NCBI GenBank assembly: GCA_036897485.1
Contig: JAYMTF010000518.1
Coordinates: 1 to 34,452 of the forward strand
Source: Pelargonium nanum
Lineage: Eukaryota > Streptophyta > Magnoliopsida > Geraniales > Geraniaceae
Reading direction: 5' to 3'
DNA: 34,452 nucleotides
A program made the position numbers and the translations under genes. The stretch's first letter is position 1. The number at the start of each line of letters is the position of its first letter. The notes beneath the pieces are model-generated. The model was not told where the DNA came from and searched no databases. It saw only the letters and a program-made list of their open reading frames with translations. Below, piece after piece: positions 22,101-32,043 of this stretch.

Positions 22101-22936
22101 ACAACTACATATACATATATACACCATATTTTAACAAATATTATAGTTTTGCTCCCTAAAATCAATCATTATAAGATATAACCCTAATTACTATGAACAT
22201 AAAAAAAAATCATTAGATACATCCAAATGTTCCCATACAATTTTGATAATTATAGAAGGAAAAAAAAACTATAATTCAGCACCTTAAACTCTTATTATAT
22301 TTATGATGTTTTTCATCATTTTAATTTTAACACATTCTATATGAAAAAATCTTCACTCTACTGCTATCGATGAATCAGAATTAAAATAAAAAAATCATAA
22401 ACTCCCAAATATATACACGAATTAATTTGATCATAACAAGACATGCAATAATGAATTAATTAATAGCCCAAAGTTTATATTTTATTTTTGAAGAACCAAT
22501 TCGAAACCCCCACAAATTATCACTTAGCAAGCAGAAACCAACCGATCAGCACATTGAAACCAATAAAATCACCTAAAATGACAAAAATAGAGGTATCAGT
22601 TTCAGAGAAACCACAGTACCTAGCAGCGTGAGAGTGGGAGAGCTGGTAGTAACCTGCATGGTGGCCCAAATCCTCAACAGAGACCCCTCCGGAGACCAAA
22701 TTGGGGAACCTGAGCGGCTTCTCGACGATTTTCATCGGCACCACCGCACCACCGCCGTGAACGATGTTCACATCAGTTTTCGGGAACAAATTGAGCTCCC
22801 TGATCAGCTTCTCCGACTGGGAGGCCAGCATGTTGGACCGATCGAGACCTGCATCGAACACGATCCTCGCCGAAGATTGATGCGAGAGGAGAGATAAAGC
22901 CAGAAGAAGAGAGAGAAACAGCACCGAGTTCTCCAT
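19187..22936 (-). CDS. Serine carboxypeptidase-like protein (S10 family, SCPL48/49 type)
   Basis: S10 enzymes remove C-terminal residues from peptides in the vacuole or apoplast. Nine exons: 22620-22936, 21480-21651, 21253-21372, 20796-20939, 20565-20715, 20302-20390, 19891-20149, 19641-19774 and 19187-19315. They join in frame to 504 aa. A signal peptide ([20 protein letters not shown]) is followed by a propeptide-like region. [10 protein letters not shown] (126-135) forms the oxyanion region. The triad is intact: Ser223 in GESYAGH, Asp411 in [11 protein letters not shown] and His468 in [32 protein letters not shown] places it near the barley CP-MIII and Arabidopsis SCPL48/49 group and not the acyltransferase group. 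Intron 8 begins with a CT microsatellite right at its donor. All key residues are present. Confidence 0.95.
19620..19639. repeat. (GA)n microsatellite abutting a splice donor
   Basis: A pure GA/CT dinucleotide tract of about 20 bases starts immediately after exon 8 of the carboxypeptidase gene. On the coding strand the intron opens as GTCTCTCTCT, a donor that departs from the GTAAGT consensus. Confidence 0.9.
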
Positions 22937-24258
22937 TTTTGTTCTCAGCAGAAGAGGAGAGAGAGAGGAATTGAAGAGTACTGAACTGTGCAGCGGTATA
23001 TATATTCGAGTGTGAACGCAGTTAAGATACCGATTCAAAGCTCGAACCCGAGACGTGGCCAATTTATCGGAAATATCGGACTGTGACTGTGACTGTGACT
23101 GAGGTGTGTGAGAGAAGAGTAGTCTTTGGACTGTGTGTATGTGTTGCGTTGGGTTGCCCGAGGAGGACATGTGAGATGGAGACACGTGGATACGTTCACG
23201 CGACCTCAAAGGACGGTGGTGATGCCAATTTTGTAAAGTTTGTCAAAGGAAGATAAGACACCGTTGATCTGTTAGAGGTCGGAAGATCGGAGCCGTTCAT
23301 TAAAGCTGCAATGAGAAGGGAAAAAAATATCTATAGTTGTCAACTTTTGCAACATATTGCTTAATTTTTATTTTTTTAGACCATTTTGAACTATATTATA
23401 CTCATTTCGCCTCTTAGTTTTGACAAAAAAAAATTCTGAAAATATCAATTTTACCCTTCTTCTCGAACAAATTTTTGATACTCGTCTAAAACTTAAAGTT
23501 TACAAAGAAAAGAAATTCACAACTCTCGTTTCCTTATTTTATTTTTTTCATTTGTTCTGAAATTGGTTGTTAAAATAATTTTTTAATCATTTCATCAATA
23601 CAATTGAATAGTAAGTCAAACAAAATTATTCTAAGAAAATGAGAATTGAATAGAAGGAACCTCTTGAACTATGAAGATTGGGCAAAAGTGTGCTACAAGA
23701 ACCTCATCTCTTCCTCCAAAGTTGTATTTGGCAATTGGCATCTCATCATTTCTTGAGCTCAAATCTTGGTGAATTTGCATGAGACATTCTACTTTTGTTT
23801 CAATTTCCATTATTCCAATATAAAATAATTGGGTATCCACAATCACCCAAATTACAGTATAAAACTGTGTTGCCATTATTAAAATTTACCAAATTTAACA
23901 GGACAAGATTAAGCAAGTACAAGTTATATTTGTTTCTGGCTTACATTTTTTATCTCTTCCTATTTTGACATGTTACCATTAAATATAGCTCATCAGTCAA
24001 CAAAGAACAATCATAGCTAAGAAGTTAGTATTTATTTCCACAGAAACTGAAACATTACAATAAGAGTACACACACTACAGCCATTCAAGGTCTTTTAGAC
24101 ATATATCCATAGAAACTCAATACAATGATATCATCTCTTGATAATGGCTATATAAGCTAAGTTGAGAGTGTCGAGTCATCAAATTGAATCAAAATAGTAT
24201 AATACGCTGAAACTCTAGTTAATACAAACTCGCTTTTATCAGAGAACAATCGGTAACA
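22937..24258. promoter_or_regulatory. Carboxypeptidase promoter with TATA box and ACGT-core motifs; spacer to VPS24
   Basis: On the minus strand, TATATATA at 22997-23004 lies about 60 bp upstream of the carboxypeptidase ATG. ACGTGGC (23053-23059), an ABRE-like word, and a CACGTG G-box (23183-23188) lie within 190 bp upstream of the TATA box. Three CTGTGA units form a small tandem repeat at 23081-23102. From about 23320 to 24000 the spacer is AT-rich with no gene that I can support. The end nearest 24258 is presumably the VPS24 3' untranslated region. Confidence 0.5.
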
Positions 24259-27200
24259 CTATGACCTCACCTTAGCAAGTCGTGCTCGTAGCTCTTCCAT
24301 TTCTTCCTCATCCTCCGCGCCCTCTGCTATAGGTTCTTCCTGTGAAAATTAAAACAATGTTTAGTTCCTTGGCTTGTTTCATAATTGGGCTAAAAATAGC
24401 AACGGGTTGGTGTGTTTTATACTTCTTGTGAAGCGCTGGCTCGTTGGGCAGGTTGCTTTATCCTCTCCGGCCTCACAGCTGTTGGAAGCTGCGCAGCAGC
24501 CTCACCAGCTAATTCAGTCAAGACCTTGTCGACTTCCTCTTCAGTTTCCTCTTCTATGTCTTCCGAGTCCAACGCTGTGTCAACGGCATCGTTTACTATT
24601 TCTTCAATCACCCCTGCCTGCATGAGAACTAAGGTTATTTCCAGTGTAAACAAGAAAGGAGTACCTAAACCCGTATCCTAAATTTAGCACTCTAGCGTCT
24701 AAAAAGGGTGGCTCAGTGCACGGAGCTCGCTCCCACCTTTGTCAGGCTGGGGAGGGTCATTTATGCACACAACAATCACCTTGTTTTTGCAAAGAGGCTG
24801 TTTCCCTTAAACTCGTAACCTCAAGGTCACAAGGCAGCAACATTACCATTGCGCCAAAGAAGAGCTTAAACACCATCACACACTTAACAAATTAGATACA
24901 TATTCTAAGTACTTGTACGGTGCCTAGGTTGAATGAAATGGCGAAATTGCTGAAAATGGGAGTCTCAGAGACAGCAATTTGATTCAATGCCATAAAACAA
25001 AAACAAAAAGCGTTTCTGATAAGACTTCAAAGATTAGGAGATTATAAGGTTGGTTAATAAACTTACCTTGGTCATTTCTTTGCTGAATTCTTGCATTGTG
25101 ACAGCCATTTGTGGAGCCTTCATTAGGTCATTTACGATTTTCATGACCTCAGCACTCTTGGATAAATGGCCCACAGTACGGGCAATTGCTGCAATTTCAT
25201 CCCAAAAGATAAGAATTCAAAGGTTACTGTATTGAAGTCATACCATTCAATTATTACAAGGTTAGTTTGATTTAGATACAATTCTATTTGTTTATTTTGG
25301 ATGGGGGCATTCACCAGAAATTAATTTCAGATTGACCTTGCCACTTAATCAGACTAAGTAACAACACAAACATTGCGTAGTCATGTCCTAGGTTTAAACA
25401 AAGGCTACTACATCATGCAGACATTGTACCAAAAACTTGCAGATAAATCGTCCGCAAAAGTATCAGAGAGATCACTATCCCAGTTTAAAATCTTGATATT
25501 CTATCATTCATCCCCTAGTAGAACGTTGAAGAGAAAATCTTCCAAATTGATTCCAATTGCATATTTGAGTTGATACAGCACCTCTAATAAAATGTAAGAG
25601 GTTCAGAGCACAGCCTATCATTACTAAGATGACAATGAAATCTTCAAAAGCTCTCCACTAGACTGTCTGACTTCAACCCTATTACTCACAAAATAAAAAT
25701 AAAAATATAATAATAAATCTTATAGTTGCCTCCCTCCATGTTCACCTTCTCCGGCATAGTACACATTATCATAACTCATCTGGTGATTCCTCTTTCACTT
25801 TCTCAAATCTCAATCCTATACCAAATTTAATGACTCAATTCTAATACATAACTACATACTGGTACAATTCTATATTTTAAATCCATCACATTATTGAATA
25901 ACTTTTCAGTCGATAGAGACTACATATAGGTTTTTCTATTTGCATCTACAACATTTTATGGATATGAAGTTCACATTCATTTCTTATTAGTACAAGTTTA
26001 CAGAAATTGTAGTCAACCAAAATGTCCAATTCTCATTGTCCCTATTTATAGAACTTTGAGATACAAACAATCTCGTAAAATGGAGTAACATGCTCATTGA
26101 TATGTTATTTTGGTATCTAACTGCATAAAACTAAAAGAAAGACGCCATTGGATTAAATTTATAATTCTAAAAGCAATGCAGGTGTTAGATATATGAAGCA
26201 ACGTACCGACACTTTCTCCGAGATGCATTGATATTGAATTCAGTTGAGCCTTGTTCTCGTGAAGACGGTTGACAGTTTTTCTTGACATCACAATTTCCTT
26301 TGCAAGTGACTGGGACAAATTTAACACTAATGGTTGACATATGGAATACGTGTAAAAGATAAAAAAATGATAACAAGACAAGTAAGACAACATCAAAAAA
26401 ACTGCAGGAAAAAGTCATATATACAGCTGAAAACACATATGATCATATTTAGACAATCTCTCATATAAAGTGAAGAGGGTTTTAAGTCTTACTAGATAAC
26501 CGAATTAGATTTTCCTTTATTGTAATTTTACTTTGCTTCTAGTTGCCAGTTTTTCCTCTAAGAACAGTCACCTCAGCACCCAAGTCACATTCTTGGTCAA
26601 CCCAACAAAACAATGCCAAAAGGGTCCTCGATTGTCTTAAAATTCAAGAAATACACCACCCAAAATCTAGTTATTATCTCCTGTTTGTATAAGCACTATC
26701 TAATTAACCAATTGAATGATCTGACCTATCCTAGATCATCCAGAGAATCCAACTTCCAGCATAAATCATTAAAATTATTCACAGCTCAGAGAATACCGGT
26801 AGGACAGATCGAAATGAAATACCAAAATAGATCATGCAACCAAAATCAATATATGATAAACCCCACAGAGATTAACACTTCATGAAAGCAAACTGTGAAC
26901 AGAGAATAGAATTCGATAGCCCAGGTGCTGCTGATGAATCAAAACAGTGCTTAATAACAGGTTTAACCACTACAAAAGACGTCATGCTAGGAAAAAAAAC
27001 CTAAAAATATATGGCATCATCATTTGTGTTAAATAGACAAATTACATTTTTTTTTTAAATAAACCTTTTCAATAAAAGGGCGTACCCATTAATCTCACTC
27101 AACACAGTTGCATGAAATAAGTAAGATCAACATAAAAATTCAGATTAATACCTTTGCTGATCCCATGTCATTTCTCTTCGCAGCCTCCCTAATTGCTTTT

Positions 27201-27901
27201 TGTACACCTTTCTCCTCTCTCTGAATATCTAAAACAACAACAATCCATCAATCTTCCCCGCCCAAAATCAGTATAAGTTCACCAAATCACATAGACCCAT
27301 CAATCAGACAGAGACCATCACATCCCTACAACCCGTGACTACATGATCACTATATTCAAGCAAGCTCCTATTTCTGAATATCTAAAACAACAATCATCAT
27401 TCACTACAAATCCACAAAACCACACAGACCCATCAAATACCTAAAAAACATGACAACAGAATCACAATTTCCAAGCAAAATCATCTCTCTGAATATATAG
27501 CTCAACAACCCATCATTCTTCCCAGCCCAAAATAACTGTAAATTCACAAAAAATCATAGATCCATCAATCTGACTGTCACATCCCTAAACCTATTAGCAC
27601 AAATCGGAACTTTTTTTGAATAACTAAAACCATAACCATCATCTTTCTAGCCCAAAACAACTCTAATTCACAAAATCGCACACACCAATCAATTTGAGCA
27701 TCACGTCCCAAAACCCATTACTCAAATTCCCAAACAAATTCACAATTCTTAAGCAAAACACAGACAAAAGCAGAGGAAAATGAGCTTGCCTCTGATTTGG
27801 CGTTCGATATTGCGGCACTCTTGGCGGAGCCGTCTCTGCCAATCACGGAGCAGATCTTGCGGGTTTGGCTTGGGCTTCAGCAAACTCTTGAATTTCTCCA
27901 T
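24259..27901 (-). CDS. VPS24: ESCRT-III subunit VPS24 (CHMP3 homologue)
   Basis: VPS24 polymerises with SNF7 and VPS2 on endosomes to bud intralumenal vesicles and is disassembled by the AAA ATPase VPS4/SKD1. Six exons: 27790-27901, 27152-27228, 26207-26309, 25067-25188, 24423-24617 and 24259-24339. They join in frame to 229 aa, a usual length for the plant protein. The N-terminus MEKFKSLLKPKPNPQDLLRD, the basic first helices (DWQRRLRQECRNIERQIR), HENKAQLNSISMHLGESV and the acidic C-terminal half are typical. The last residues, EMEELRARLAKVRS, form the MIT-interacting motif that binds VPS4. Intron 1 uses a GC donor (GAG|GCAAGC), and a decayed tandem array lies next to its acceptor. Intron 4 contains an Au SINE. 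The leader has two CGTTTTTAGAGAG repeats just before the ATG. Confidence 0.95.
24701..24858 (-). mobile_element. Au-type tRNA-derived SINE in VPS24 intron 4
   Basis: On the minus strand the element starts near 24858 with ggcgcaatggtaatgttgct, including an A-box-like word. It continues with tgaccttgaggttacgagtt (decayed B box), gaaacagcctctttgcaaa, the Au body word aaatgaccctccccagcc, and gtgcactgagccacccttttt-type 3' end. This order and wording are those of the angiosperm Au SINE. It is inserted in sense orientation relative to VPS24. Confidence 0.8.
27221..27740. repeat. Degenerate tandem array, four units of about 115-153 bp, in VPS24 intron 1
   Basis: Units start at about 27221, 27374, 27489 and 27616. 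Each begins with a variant of ctgaatatctaaaacaac and continues with variants of catcaatcttccccgcccaa, ttcacaaaatcacatagac, ccatcaatc and catcccta. The first unit includes the real exon-2 splice acceptor. Copies have diverged by substitutions and indels. Intron 1 is almost entirely made of this array. Confidence 0.75.
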
Positions 27902-29260
27902 CTCTCTAAAAACGATAACTTTCTCTCTCTAAAAACGCGGGGAAGAAAGCACAGAAATGTGTTGTTGCGATTGATAGCTTTGAACCAAAGCTTCGTCTCA
28001 CTCTCGTCTATTTCCTTTTATGCATTATTTTTTTTTTTTTCATGTACTAGCAATTTTCTTTTGCTGGGTAAAATATTAGGATGTGTTTGGCTACTTCCCC
28101 AAAATGTAGGTAACGTTTATTTATTTATTTATGAGGGTAATTATAAATAGTATAATTTTATATGACTTGTATAAACTATCGAGTTAAATAAATTAATATA
28201 AAATATTTTTTCTCATGTGTTTATTATTCTTCATATTCTTGAGTCTATTCTTAATGTCATCTTTAAACTTATTTACTTCAAACTCAGTCCAATCACGTGT
28301 TGCCATATTACCGGCTTAGTTTGTGAGGATAAGTACATCATTCTTGGAGAAAATGGATAAACTTTTCTATTCTCAATATATTGATTTTATTAGTTGTGCT
28401 CTCATTTCTTGAGAGAGATTTTTACTTTCTCCCCTAAAATGAATTCTAGTGTATTCTAATCCGTGTGTTCCTTTTCCTAGGTTCCATGTGGTGAGATTTA
28501 GAGCTTTAGATCTTCACGAGCGCACAAATCGTCAAGGAAAAAAATTCGTGGAGTCAACATAGTCCGATCAAGCACATCAAATTGATCTTCATTATTTTGG
28601 GTTATCAAATTGACTTGATCGATGTTCTTGATATTTCAAAAAATAAAATACACAAAATTCAAACACCCAAATTAGATTAACCTCTTATAGCATTATCCAC
28701 CTAATCATCATGTCTTCATTTCCATGATGCCAACCACAAAGTCAACCCATGTTAACATGTTTAAGGAGAATATAACCATCTTAGAAGAACAGGTAGTTGA
28801 GATCAAATAGTGCTATCAGCTGTATTCCATTTTCATGCATACTTCATTACACAAATACACTTCATACTTGTCACAGATATAGAGCAAAAAAAAATTTCTT
28901 TTCAAAATGATATGCATCTGCTGATCATCACATTGATTACCTTATTCATTATTTGGCCAGATCATATTTCACAAATGTACACTAAATATAATAAATATGT
29001 GTTCTGCACCAAAATCACATGTTATATTATATATAGTACATGACAAATCATTGCTCAATCAAATTTAATTTTACAACATAAGAAGAATATAATAAATACG
29101 ATACAGATTGTATAAAGTCTCAAACAGAATGTAATTCAAATGTTATGCACAGTAGATGACTTTCAGGTACCATAGGAAAATGTACTCTCAAGATCCAAGA
29201 AAACTATAGCAGAAGTTTAAGTTCCTATCAGCCATCTGAGAAAATGCACTCTACAGGAGA
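27902..29260. other. VPS24 promoter and AT-rich spacer
   Basis: The first 100 bases are the VPS24 leader, rich in GA. A TATA-like ATAAAAGG on the minus strand lies at about 28015-28023. From about 28100 to 29260 I see no gene. The stretch 28430-28620, with words such as ggttccatgtggtgagattt, is less AT-rich and may be a decayed repeat, but I cannot assign it. Confidence 0.4.
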
Positions 29261-29593
29261 ATGCTAAAAAACAGTCCCTTTAATGTCCATTTTGTACTAA
29301 CTTGCTTCCCTGTTTGAATTTTGTTCTAGATTAGACTACACAATACACATTTTGTACCAACTTGGTCCTTAATTTGGTTTTTGTTCCAATTTAGTTGCTT
29401 TAGTATCCATTTAGTTCCAAATCGGTCCCCAGTTACAGATGGCGTGGTAGCCTTTTTGGAACAAAATGAATTCTATAGAAACCATTTTGACATAAAAGTT
29501 AATACTAAATCGGAAGGGTCTAAATTGGAATAAAAATCATATTAATGACTAATTTAATACAAAATTGATACTAAAGGGACTATTTAAGAACAT
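29261..29593. mobile_element. Foldback/MITE-like element with long imperfect inverted arms
   Basis: The left end atgctaaaaaacagtccctt and the reverse complement of the right end atgttcttaaatagtccctt begin two arms that stay alignable for over 60 bases (variants of gtatcaattttgtactaa and gttccaatttaga). The left arm itself holds two related sub-repeats. A short hairpin ggcgtggtagcc (29441-29452) lies near the centre. No ORF is present. It lies in the spacer between VPS24 and the 3' end of PIF1. Confidence 0.65.
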
Positions 29594-30588
29594 ACTCATG
29601 TACTCTAAAACCCAAACTGGAATAGAATTGTATCCAAACAGAGTTTCAGGTATTCACCTCCATGGTCACTGAACTCAACAGAATGCCACTCTGATGGTGT
29701 TTCCAGAAATGGAAACATAGAGAGTAGCTAAGTTTCCAAAACTACTGCTCTGCATAAAAATAAAAATAAAAATAAAAATATCAGTTTCAAGAGAAAAAAG
29801 AGAGAAGAAAATATCAGTATGAATGTAGAATAATTTTATTTAGAACTATGATTCCGTATAGGAGACCCTATTTGTATAAATAGAGTGTATACAAGGAAAG
29901 GAAATCATTCTACAGAATCCAAATATACAAAATCCCTAACATTATCCAATCAAAGATTGGAAGCTAATATGTACAGATCCTAACACATCTGATGGGAATA
30001 AAATTATCATTTGCAATAGAAAAGACAGGAAATCGAAATTCTACAAACATAAGTAATGCATCACATATTTCTTACATTTGCCCTGAGGTCTCAACTGCTT
30101 GACGATTATGCAAATGACATTTAGCCAGTGGATGAAACACCGCATTGGCATATCATATTGTCATGTGATACTGATGAACTAATCTGCATGGCAAAATGTA
30201 AAATACACAAGCAAAAAAGATAGGCATACATATAAAATTCGAATGTCATGTAGTAGGACATTGCAAATAATGGGCTGTAAAGGAAACGAATTGGCATCTA
30301 CTGCTAACCCATGAGTAATGGAAATGACAAATTATGAGGTGAATAACTATTTCCCTTCAAACCAAAGCAATCAGCCAACAAAACAGACAAGGGAAAAAAT
30401 AATTGTTTCTTGAGTATTTTTGCAAAGAAACAAAATTGACCTTCACGTCATCCCTTACCATATGTTGACACAATTTAACTTTAAAACAACGATGCATATA
30501 GGACTTCAGAGAGTGGGAAATACTTTTATCCTACATGGTTCATTAATCTAAAACCCCAAGAAAACAGCAGCAAACATTTTCATCCTTA
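29594..30588. other. Spacer with A-rich repeat and LTR-like fossil; PIF1 3' region
   Basis: A short tandem aaataa tract lies at about 29755-29780 and an LTR-like fossil follows at 29824-29941. The remaining sequence, up to the PIF1 stop, is AT-rich without a gene and probably contains the PIF1 3' untranslated region. Confidence 0.4.
29824..29941 (+). mobile_element. Possible small solo-LTR fossil, Copia-like
   Basis: The segment begins TG (tgtagaataattttattt) and ends CA (aaaatccctaaca). It carries a TATAAATA promoter-like box near its middle and resembles short Copia-type LTRs in wording. A second possible right end lies at 29985. No internal region and no clear target-site duplication are seen, so it would be an old, broken remnant. 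An unrelated AT-rich sequence remains possible. Confidence 0.35.
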
Positions 30589-32043
30589 TTAGGCACCATC
30601 ATCCTCATCCTTATTATCTTGTTTGTCACTAAAGGATCGATAATATCGCAAAACTTTCGGGTGTGCCCGAATCTTCAAGGGATTAAAACCAGATAAATGG
30701 AGACCATCCAAGCTTCTCACACGGGAAAGTGCAACATAGACCATTCCAAAGCCAAAAGTTTTGGTGAGATCAGCATGAAGTTTGTCGAGAGTCATTCCCT
30801 GGCATTTGTGAATGCTTAAAGCCCATGCCAGAATAAGGGGTATTTGCTTCCTCGTAGCAACAACTTCATTTTGATCCATAAGAGGCCATTCTTCCGGTTC
30901 AATCACCCACTTCTGCCCCGAATCAAATTTCACCACCGGTAACAGACTATCAGTACATATAGCTTCAACACTTGCTTTCTTGCATGCTGTAAATCCTGAA
31001 ATTGTACCAGTGGCTCCATTTACCAGTTGTTGCTCAGTATCTAAATTCTTGATCAACATCACTCTTGCACCTTCACAGAGCACAACAGTTTCAGGTGCTA
31101 TCCCTAGTTTGAGCTGCTTCCTCCAAGGATCTTTACCACTATCAACAGCTTGATATTTAACTTGATTCCCACCTAACCTTTTCATTTGCTCCTCATTCAC
31201 TCTATCCACGTCTGCTCTCCTAGGGTAGAGCTGAACTACTGAAGGATCTGCTGGTTTGGCTAGTGAGCAGGATTGTTTTAGAAACTTCAAGTCTTCAGAA
31301 TCACACTTCCCTGTCCTCATACCTTGAAGCAATTTGATAAGCTGAAAGTCTGATTGCCGGAAAACCTTTGTAAGTTCGAACTGTGAATCAAAGCTTGAAT
31401 TCCAGCAATCAGCTTCAAATGCAAACTCTTTACTAGATGACGTCTGTTTATCAATAATGGGAGGCAACTGAAGGAAATCCCCACACACAACAAGCTGTAT
31501 TCCACCCCAGATCTTGTTAATCTTCCGCGTTTTTCTTGCTAAGAATTCAAGTTTCTCAAACAATTCTGCGGGAAGCATGCTAACTTCATCTATAACCAAT
31601 GCCTTTACTGTCTTCCACCTCTTATAACTTTTCTTATCTTTGCGCACCTTTTCCAGCAAGAGTTCACATGGAGCTGCGCCTAATCCAATGCCTGCAAAAG
31701 AGTGAAGTGTCTGTCCCCTAAGAGCACAAGCAGCCACACCAGTGGTTGCCGTAACAGAAATGTGAGAGTTTCCATGAATCTTTTCCAACACTTCAATGAT
31801 ATGCTCTAACAAGAATGTTTTCCCAGTACCAGCCGATCCTGTAATAAACACAGAGGAGCCAGCTTCTATTTCAGATATGATTTTTTCCTGTTCAGGAGTC
31901 CATTTGGCAGTGTTTCTGAACTTTATGGACAAGTTCTTTTTCGCGCAAATCTTCTGAGGCAAGTTTGTGGTTTTTCTAGTAGCTTTAGTGCTCATATTTC
32001 TATATACAGCTATTGCAGTGGTGAGAACACTCATGCTCTTCAT
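30589..32043 (-). CDS. PIF1: PIF1-family 5'-3' DNA helicase
   Basis: PIF1 helicases unwind DNA 5' to 3' and act on G-quadruplexes, replication forks, telomeres and mitochondrial DNA. The single coding exon gives 484 aa from the ATG at 32043. An in-frame TTG lies four codons upstream and is not needed. Motifs in order: Walker A GSAGTGKT (69-76), TGVAA (101-105), Walker B VIDEVSML (150-157) with the preceding PIF1 signature region, GDFLQLPP (188-195), a VFRQ motif (227-230), then ALSIHKCQGMTLD and YVALSRVRSL near the end. All look intact. The N-terminal 25 residues (MKSMSVLTTAIAVYRNMSTK) are rich in Ser/Thr, Lys and Arg and lack acidic residues, compatible with a mitochondrial presequence. The tail is acidic (KQDNKDEDDGA). 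The protein is short and has no long N- or C-terminal extension. Confidence 0.94.
   Translation of the reverse strand: MKSMSVLTTAIAVYRNMSTKATRKTTNLPQKICAKKNLSIKFRNTAKWTPEQEKIISEIEAGSSVFITGSAGTGKTFLLEHIIEVLEKIHGNSHISVTATTGVAACALRGQTLHSFAGIGLGAAPCELLLEKVRKDKKSYKRWKTVKALVIDEVSMLPAELFEKLEFLARKTRKINKIWGGIQLVVCGDFLQLPPIIDKQTSSSKEFAFEADCWNSSFDSQFELTKVFRQSDFQLIKLLQGMRTGKCDSEDLKFLKQSCSLAKPADPSVVQLYPRRADVDRVNEEQMKRLGGNQVKYQAVDSGKDPWRKQLKLGIAPETVVLCEGARVMLIKNLDTEQQLVNGATGTISGFTACKKASVEAICTDSLLPVVKFDSGQKWVIEPEEWPLMDQNEVVATRKQIPLILAWALSIHKCQGMTLDKLHADLTKTFGFGMVYVALSRVRSLDGLHLSGFNPLKIRAHPKVLRYYRSFSDKQDNKDEDDGA

Noticed and set aside
22628-22897. Plus-strand open frame across carboxypeptidase exon 1
   Set aside because: It is the mirror of a well-supported coding exon with a signal peptide, and has no homology of its own.
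27221-27740. CRISPR-like array
   Set aside because: The units are long, diverged and without distinct spacers, inside an intron of a plant gene. This is an ordinary tandem duplication.
27797-28150. Plus-strand open frame of 117 codons
   Set aside because: It mirrors VPS24 exon 1 and its leader; the apparent protein is a shadow.
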